Below are positions 6,791 through 11,331 of a stretch of DNA of 11,331 nt, piece by piece. Positions within the stretch are counted from its first letter, which is position 1, and each line of letters begins with the position of its first letter. The notes under the pieces are model-generated. The model did no database searches, was not told the DNA's origin, and saw nothing but the letters and a program-made list of their open reading frames with translations. Location: positions 1-11,331 of the forward strand of contig CAMLKW010000148.1 in assembly GCA_946480605.1 (NCBI GenBank), given 5' to 3'. Source of the DNA: an uncultured Roseateles sp. (GTDB lineage Bacteria > Pseudomonadota > Gammaproteobacteria > Burkholderiales > Burkholderiaceae). Both the position numbers and the translations under genes were made by a program.

Positions 6791-7573
6791 ATGCTCCGCA
6801 CCCTGCTCGCACTGACCGCCCTGCTGCCGGCCGCCGCCCTGGCCAAGCCCGACCCGACGCCGCTGCGCGCCGGCATCCTGATCGGCGTCGGCGACCGCAT
6901 CGCCATCGTGCAGCAGGATGTCCAGGTGGGCTCGCACCTGAACCGAAACGTGCAGCAGTCGATGCGGATCGGGCCCGAGGTGTTCCAGCACGACGCCGTG
7001 CTGACGACCGCCCAGGCGCTGGGCACGGCACTGCCGGGCGTGAAGCCGGTCGAAATGCCGGTGCGGCCCGATGTGCAGACCCAGCCCTGGCGCGTCGACG
7101 GCGAGCGGCTGATCGTGGAGCCGGTGCTGGCTGGCGCGCTGGAGCGCGCCAAGGTGGGCATGCTGGTGCTGGTGGAGCCGCTGTCGGCCCCGGCCGAACT
7201 GAAGCTGGCCGACCTCACCATGGGCCATGGCCGGTTGGAGGGCCTGGGCTTCTACGTGGACAACGAGACGCCCGTGCGCCGCATCGACACCGGCGACCAG
7301 GCCATCGGCTTTCTGGGGCTGTACGCCTATTTCCGGACCCTGGTGGTGGAGATCCCCTCCATGAAGCTGCTGTGCCAGCGCCGCTCGACGGACAGCCAGA
7401 CCTACCTCGCCGACCGCAAATCGCCCGGCACCCATCCCTGGCAGGCGCTCAGCCTGGAGCGCAAGATCGAAGACCTGCGCGGCATCGTGCGGCGCGAGCT
7501 GGATGCGTCGCTGAAGCACTGCCTGGGCGCCGGTCTGGCCCCCGCGGCCGCTACCGGCCCATCCGGCTCCTGA
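6791..7573 (+). CDS. Secreted protein of unknown function
   Basis: I do not recognise a named family in this 260-residue protein. It begins with a clean Sec signal peptide (LRTLLALTALLPAAALA, likely cut after residue 18 before KPDP), so it should be periplasmic or exported; no lipobox or later transmembrane segment is seen. The mature part reads as an alpha/beta protein: GILIGVGDRIAIVQQDVQVG (28-47), a hydrophobic strand VGMLVLVEPL (122-131), then GRLEGLGFYVDNE, DTGDQAIGFLGLYAYFRTL, and a helical C-terminal third with HPWQALSLERKIEDLRGIV. Two cysteines, in LLCQRR and near the C-terminus (KHCLG), could pair. The segments around GLGFYVD and LGLYAYFRTLVVEI look conserved, and I have an unverified impression of similar uncharacterised proteins in Burkholderiales. 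The last residues (AAATGPSGS) look disordered. The 3' end overlaps the convergent GH5 gene by 23 bases. Confidence 0.8.
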   Translation: MLRTLLALTALLPAAALAKPDPTPLRAGILIGVGDRIAIVQQDVQVGSHLNRNVQQSMRIGPEVFQHDAVLTTAQALGTALPGVKPVEMPVRPDVQTQPWRVDGERLIVEPVLAGALERAKVGMLVLVEPLSAPAELKLADLTMGHGRLEGLGFYVDNETPVRRIDTGDQAIGFLGLYAYFRTLVVEIPSMKLLCQRRSTDSQTYLADRKSPGTHPWQALSLERKIEDLRGIVRRELDASLKHCLGAGLAPAAATGPSGS

Positions 7574-8729
7574 TGACGCCCATCAGCGGGCCGTCCAGCG
7601 GCACCGCCGCGCCCCTGTGCTGCTCGCGCAGGTGGTACACCTGCCCCGCCGGGAAGGCCGGCGGGATCTCGTAGTCCATGCCTTCCCACACGTCCTCGCG
7701 GAAGCTGTAGAAGGCCCAGTGCGCACCATGGCCGTTCAGCGTGTCCATCACGTCGGCCAGATAGGTGCCGCAGTCGACCCACACGCGCACGCAGCCGAAC
7801 TCGCCGGCCACCATGCGATTCGCGGGCACCCCGTGCGCCCGGGCCCAGTCGAACGGCACGGCCAGGAATTCCTGCAGGGCGGCCTTGTCGAAGCTGCGTG
7901 TCTTGCCGCCCCAGCTGACCTTCTCCCCGGGATAGCGCAGCTGCGGCCGGCGCTTGATCTGCGGCGCACTGGTGAGCTTCCAGGGCTCGTACATGTGAAA
8001 GGCGTAGAGCAGCTTGTCGTCCTTCAGCGGCGTCCAGTAGCTGAAGCTCCAGGCGTGGGCGAACCAGCCACCGTCCAGCATGACAGGCGTGCCCGCATCC
8101 ACGGTGCGGATGGCGGCAATGACGTGCTCGTAGAAGGCCGGCAGGTCGTGCGTCGTGCCCTTGTGCTTCTCGTACCAGGCCCGGCGCACCTCGGGCGCCG
8201 CCTGCTCGTCCAGCCCCAGGCCCTTCTCGGGCGTCGGCTCGTTGAGCAGGTTGTAGCCGGCCAGCGCCGGATGGTGCTTCACGGCCGCGGCCAGGTCGCG
8301 CCAGAAGGCGGCGGACTGGTCCCAGTAGCGGCGGTCGCGCCATAGCCGGTCGTCGGGCTGGTCGCCGTTGTGCTGCACCCAGCGGTTGCCGGGCAGCGAC
8401 AAGGGGACCAACACCACCTTCACGTCCGCGGCCTGCGCCGCATCGAGGACGGTGCGCAGTTGCGCCAGATCTGCCGCGGGCATGCCGCGGTAGTCATCCG
8501 CGCTGCCGATCAGGAAATCGCGGCCCTCGCCCTTCCACTTGGAGAAGGTCAGCCGCGTCCAGGTGGCGCCGGTGGCGCGCAGCGCACGGAACCAGGCCGC
8601 GTCGGGCGGCTTGCCGTTGAAGCTGTTGCCGCCATGGCGCGGCGTGTCCCAGAAGCCGATGTCCGCCGCCTGCGCGGGCGCGGCCATGACACAGGCGGCC
8701 AGCCACAGCAGGCGGGCCAGCCGGCTCAT
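7551..8729 (-). CDS. Secreted glycoside hydrolase, GH5-like (cellulase-type domain)
   Basis: 392 residues starting with a Sec signal peptide (RLARLLWLAACVMAAPAQA, cut near residue 21). The mature protein resembles a GH5 TIM barrel. It begins with WDTPRHGGNSFNGKPPD (27-43) and ATWTRLTFSKW (55-65). Catalytic acid/base E164 lies in NLLNEP, the HMY triplet at 245-247 is the usual strand-6 motif, nucleophile E310 lies in VAGEFG, and W338 in HWAFYSF follows on strand 8. The two glutamates are well spaced for a retaining beta-glycosidase. The substrate (beta-glucan, mannan or a self-made exopolysaccharide) cannot be told. No carbohydrate-binding module or anchor is seen. The ATG overlaps the patatin gene's stop (ATGA, 8726-8729), so the two are probably cotranscribed. 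The 3' end runs 23 bases into the unknown secreted protein gene on the other strand. Confidence 0.88.
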   Translation of the reverse strand: MSRLARLLWLAACVMAAPAQAADIGFWDTPRHGGNSFNGKPPDAAWFRALRATGATWTRLTFSKWKGEGRDFLIGSADDYRGMPAADLAQLRTVLDAAQAADVKVVLVPLSLPGNRWVQHNGDQPDDRLWRDRRYWDQSAAFWRDLAAAVKHHPALAGYNLLNEPTPEKGLGLDEQAAPEVRRAWYEKHKGTTHDLPAFYEHVIAAIRTVDAGTPVMLDGGWFAHAWSFSYWTPLKDDKLLYAFHMYEPWKLTSAPQIKRRPQLRYPGEKVSWGGKTRSFDKAALQEFLAVPFDWARAHGVPANRMVAGEFGCVRVWVDCGTYLADVMDTLNGHGAHWAFYSFREDVWEGMDYEIPPAFPAGQVYHLREQHRGAAVPLDGPLMGVIRSRMGR

Positions 8730-10048
8730 GGCGCCGCACTCGCCGCCGCAAAGCCGGCGGAGCGGCTGCGCCGCAGCGACGCCGGGTCGATCTGCGGTGC
8801 CCGCGTGGGCCAGCCGAAGAAGCGCTGCACCTCGGCCCGCTTGGCCAGCGTATCGCTCAGCCCCAGGTTGATCAGCTCGTTGACGAAGCTGGGCTCGAAC
8901 AACAGGTAGCTGATCAGCGCCGAGCCGCTGGTGCTCTGCCCCTTGCCGCTGACGCCAAAGGCCCGCAGCATGGCGCGCACGGACTTGGGCAGACTGGCCT
9001 GGTGCTCACCGGCCAGGTCATCCAGGCGCCGGCTGGGGGCGATGACCAGCAGCTCGATGGGCCGCAGCGCCGTCGCGGCCCTGGTCTCGCGCGGCAGCAG
9101 CGCCAGCGTGCGGTTGATGCGGCGCAGCCGTTCCACGTCCACCGCCAGCGCATCCAGGAAGATGTTGGACAGCGCGTGGCCGGCGATCTGCGCCATGCTG
9201 GGGTGGGCCTCGTCGGCGCCGGCGCGCCGGCCCTCCGGCTCCTTCATGCGGCCGGCGCCGATGACCAGCACGCGCTCGGCGCCCAGGTGCACGGCCGGTG
9301 AGATGGGCGCGCTCTGGCGCATGGAACCGTCGCCAAACCATTCCGGAATGCCTTCCAGCTCCAAGGGCTCGGCCGGGAAGATGAAGGGAATGGCCGACGA
9401 AGCCATCAGGTGGGCCAGCGTCAGCCGCGCCTGAACGGCCATGCGCTGCTCGCGCAGCCAGGGCACGATGTGGTGGTGGGTCTGGAAGAAGGTGACGTGC
9501 TGGCCCGAGGTGTAGCTGGAGCCGGTCAGCGCCAGCGCACGCAGGTGGCCGCCATCCAGCATGGTCTCGATGCGGCCCATGTCGAGGTAGCGGCTCAGCA
9601 ACTCGCGCAGCGGCGTGTTGTCCAGCAGGCTGCGCGGGCGGCTGCGCGTCCAGCGCGCGATGGCCCAGCCCAGGCTCAGCATGCTCAGCCAGCGCGCACC
9701 GCTCTTCACGGCCTCGAAGGCGTCGGCGCGGTAGATGTTCTCGACGTGCAGGCCCTGCCACAGGTGCACCAGGCCGTCGACGGCGGCGTCGAAGTCATCG
9801 GCATGGCAGGCCAGCGTGGACGCATTGATGGCGCCGGCCGATGTGCCGCTGATGATGGGAAACGGGTTGGCCTGCGTCGCGCCGGCATCGCGGCGCAGCT
9901 GCGCGATGGCCGCCAGCACGCCCACCTGGTAGGCCGCGCGTGCGCCGCCGCCGGTCAGGATCAGGCCCGTGACCGGCTGCGGGCGGAGTAGCCCCTGGAC
10001 CGACTTGGGCAGGGGCTGGGGCACGGCGTGCAGCATCGGCGAAATCAT
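8726..10048 (-). CDS. Patatin-like phospholipase
   Basis: 440 residues with the complete patatin catalytic set. The oxyanion loop GGGARAAY is at 33-40, nucleophile S70 is in GTSAG (68-72), and the partner D240 is in FGDGSMR (the DG motif). Such enzymes are Ser-Asp dyad acyl hydrolases that remove fatty acids from membrane lipids. There is no signal peptide, so it is probably cytoplasmic or peripheral to the inner membrane; a hydrophobic stretch at 119-133 could touch the bilayer. After the catalytic domain a C-terminal region of about 180 residues includes ALISYLLFEPSFVNELINLG, a conserved-looking tail in proteobacterial patatins. The start at 10048 is 18 bases from the dnaE stop; the ATG at 10036 (M5) is an alternative. 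Neither has a good ribosome binding site. Overlap with the downstream GH5 gene suggests coupled expression. Confidence 0.92.
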   Translation of the reverse strand: MISPMLHAVPQPLPKSVQGLLRPQPVTGLILTGGGARAAYQVGVLAAIAQLRRDAGATQANPFPIISGTSAGAINASTLACHADDFDAAVDGLVHLWQGLHVENIYRADAFEAVKSGARWLSMLSLGWAIARWTRSRPRSLLDNTPLRELLSRYLDMGRIETMLDGGHLRALALTGSSYTSGQHVTFFQTHHHIVPWLREQRMAVQARLTLAHLMASSAIPFIFPAEPLELEGIPEWFGDGSMRQSAPISPAVHLGAERVLVIGAGRMKEPEGRRAGADEAHPSMAQIAGHALSNIFLDALAVDVERLRRINRTLALLPRETRAATALRPIELLVIAPSRRLDDLAGEHQASLPKSVRAMLRAFGVSGKGQSTSGSALISYLLFEPSFVNELINLGLSDTLAKRAEVQRFFGWPTRAPQIDPASLRRSRSAGFAAASAAP

Positions 10049-10066
10049 CGCCGAAGGTGAGCGATG

Positions 10067-11331
10067 TCAAGCTTCGTAAATGACCTCAGCCGCCGTGCCG
10101 AATTTGGCGAGCGCCTCGTCGGCGGGCCAGAAGCGGCTGGCCTCGCCCAGTTCGACCAGCCAGCTGGCGCCCACGCGGCCGGCTTCGGGTTCGGCCTTCA
10201 TGGCGACGCGCACCGGCAGGCCTTGCCGGCGGGTGCCACCCTCCTCGGTCGAGACCTCGCGCGGCGGGAAGCGCTGCACCAGCTCGTGGACGAGGCCGGC
10301 CGCGCCCGCGTTGGCCAGCAGCAGGTGGCGGCCGAAGCGCGCCCGCGCCGCCGGCAGGCTCCACACCGCCTGCACGTTCATGCGCAGGCCGCCGGAGAAG
10401 CGGTCGTTCTGCACCTTGCCGGTGGCGATGATGAGCTCGTCCTCGGCCAGCAACTCCTTGTTGGCGTTCAGCAGCTCCTCGTTGGCCACGGCCTCGATGG
10501 CATCGCTCTTGTCGTCGATCTTGAAGATGGCGACGCGGCCACGCTGGCCGTTGATGACGCGCATGCCGCTGACGATGCCGGCCACGGTCGTCGGCTCGCG
10601 ACTGTCCACCAGATCGGCGATCTGGCGCTTGACGATGCGGCGCACCTCGGCACCGCTCTGGTCGAACAAATGGCCCGACAGGTAGAAGCCGATGGCCGTC
10701 TTCTCCAGCGACAGGCGCTCCTTGATGCTCCAGGGCGGTGCGTCGACGAGGTCGGGCTCGGCGGTGCTGGACGCGTGCGAGTCGCCGAAGTCGAACAGGC
10801 CGCCCTGGTCGGCGTTGGCCTCGGTCGTCTCGGCATGCGTGTAGCCGCGGGCGACGCTGGCCAGCAGCTTGGAGCGCTCGGGGTTGATCGCGTCGAACGC
10901 ACCGGCCTTGACGAGCGCCTCCACCACGCGCTTGTTGACGGCCTTGCGGTCCACGCGCAGGCAGAAGTCGTAGAAGCTCAGGAAAGGCCCGCCGGCCTCG
11001 CGCGCGGCGATGATGGCCTCGATGGCGCCACGGCCCGTGCCCTTGACAGCACCCAGGCCATAGTTCACCAAGCGGTTGGACAGCGGCTCGAAGCGGTACT
11101 GACCCTTGTTGACGCAGGGCGGCTGGAAGTCGATGCCGAAGATCTTGGCGTCGTTGAGCAACACCTTGAGCTTGTCGGTGTCGTCCATTTCTATGGTCAT
11201 GTTCGCGGCGTAGAACTCGGCCGTGAAATGAGCCTTCAGCCAGGCCGTGTGGTACGACAGCAAGGCGTAGGCGGCGGCGTGCGACTTGTTGAAGCCGTAG
11301 CCCGCGAACTTCTCCATCAGGTCGAAGACCT
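10067..11331 (-). CDS. dnaE: DNA polymerase III alpha subunit, C-terminal part
   Basis: The gene runs off the right edge; 420 codons of the 3' end are visible, about a third of the protein (family length about 1,150-1,180). The sequence starts within VFDLMEKFAGYGFNKSHAAA, near the junction of the fingers region and the C-terminal part. It continues with LKAHFTAEFYAANMT, NYGLGAVKGTG and the helix-hairpin-helix region (KAVNKRVVEALVKAGAFD). QGGLFDF (10787-10807) fits the QxxLF sliding-clamp-binding motif. The OB-fold region follows (TVAGIVSGMRVINGQRGRVAIFKIDDKS). It ends with a less conserved tail finishing EVIYEA. This is the replicative polymerase catalytic subunit; the catalytic aspartates and PHP domain lie outside the window. 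I prefer DnaE1 over the error-prone DnaE2 because of the canonical clamp motif and full OB/tail region. Patatin and GH5 genes follow in the same direction. Confidence 0.95.
   Translation of the reverse strand, partial: VFDLMEKFAGYGFNKSHAAAYALLSYHTAWLKAHFTAEFYAANMTIEMDDTDKLKVLLNDAKIFGIDFQPPCVNKGQYRFEPLSNRLVNYGLGAVKGTGRGAIEAIIAAREAGGPFLSFYDFCLRVDRKAVNKRVVEALVKAGAFDAINPERSKLLASVARGYTHAETTEANADQGGLFDFGDSHASSTAEPDLVDAPPWSIKERLSLEKTAIGFYLSGHLFDQSGAEVRRIVKRQIADLVDSREPTTVAGIVSGMRVINGQRGRVAIFKIDDKSDAIEAVANEELLNANKELLAEDELIIATGKVQNDRFSGGLRMNVQAVWSLPAARARFGRHLLLANAGAAGLVHELVQRFPPREVSTEEGGTRRQGLPVRVAMKAEPEAGRVGASWLVELGEASRFWPADEALAKFGTAAEVIYEA

Noticed and set aside
7544..7551. GCGGCCGC palindrome.
   Set aside because: An 8-base GC palindrome is expected by chance in such GC-rich DNA; it has no repeat partner or regulatory context.
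10049..10070. TTGACA on the - strand at 10065-10070, across the dnaE stop, resembling a -35 box for the patatin gene.
   Set aside because: At 17-base spacing the next hexamer is TGATTT, a poor -10 that falls inside the coding start. The transcript would begin past the first ATG.
1..11331. Search for CRISPR, toxin-antitoxin, phage, transposase, tRNA/rRNA or riboswitch features.
   Set aside because: No direct-repeat array, mobile-element protein, structured RNA or small toxin/antitoxin-like pair was seen; essentially all of the window is assigned to recognisable coding sequence.

Overview
The window is a gene-dense piece of a high-GC bacterial chromosome. Codon use is strongly G/C at third positions, start codons include GTG, and adjacent genes overlap by 4 bases. 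A LapB/YciM, MsbA and DnaE close together, with secreted proteins carrying Gram-negative signal peptides, point to a Gram-negative proteobacterium. I think it is a betaproteobacterium of the Burkholderiales (Rubrivivax/Leptothrix/Roseateles-like), but that placement rests on protein style and was not computed. There is no sign of a plasmid, phage, insertion sequence, tRNA, rRNA or CRISPR array, and no gene-free stretch longer than about 50 bases.

Left part (1-4681): the 3' end of lapB is followed on the + strand by three glycosyltransferase genes. They are packed tightly: a 2-base gap, then ATGA and GTGA stop/start overlaps. They are a small DxD-type transferase, a Caps_synth/GT32-type transferase with an N-terminal membrane anchor, and a GT2 family enzyme. 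A GT4-type transferase lies on the - strand, tail-to-tail with the GT2 gene (25-base overlap) and head-to-head with msbA (39-base spacer).

Middle (4721-7573, + strand): msbA is followed by a small ComEA-like helix-hairpin-helix secreted protein (TGATG overlap). After a 46-base gap comes a secreted protein of about 260 residues that I cannot assign to a family.

Right part (- strand): reading leftward from the right edge are the 3' end of dnaE (DNA polymerase III alpha), a patatin-like phospholipase 18 bases after it, and a secreted GH5-type glycoside hydrolase overlapping the phospholipase by ATGA. The GH5 gene ends inside the 3' end of the unknown secreted protein gene (23-base convergent overlap).

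Functional reading: lapB (control of LPS synthesis through LpxC turnover), four glycosyltransferases and msbA (flipping of lipid A-core) together suggest a locus for building and exporting LPS core or a surface glycan. This is inference from family membership and neighbourhood. I do not see a clearly new multi-gene defence or mobile system. The most open items are the unassigned secreted protein, the unknown glycan made by the transferases, and the pairing of a patatin phospholipase with a secreted GH5 behind dnaE.
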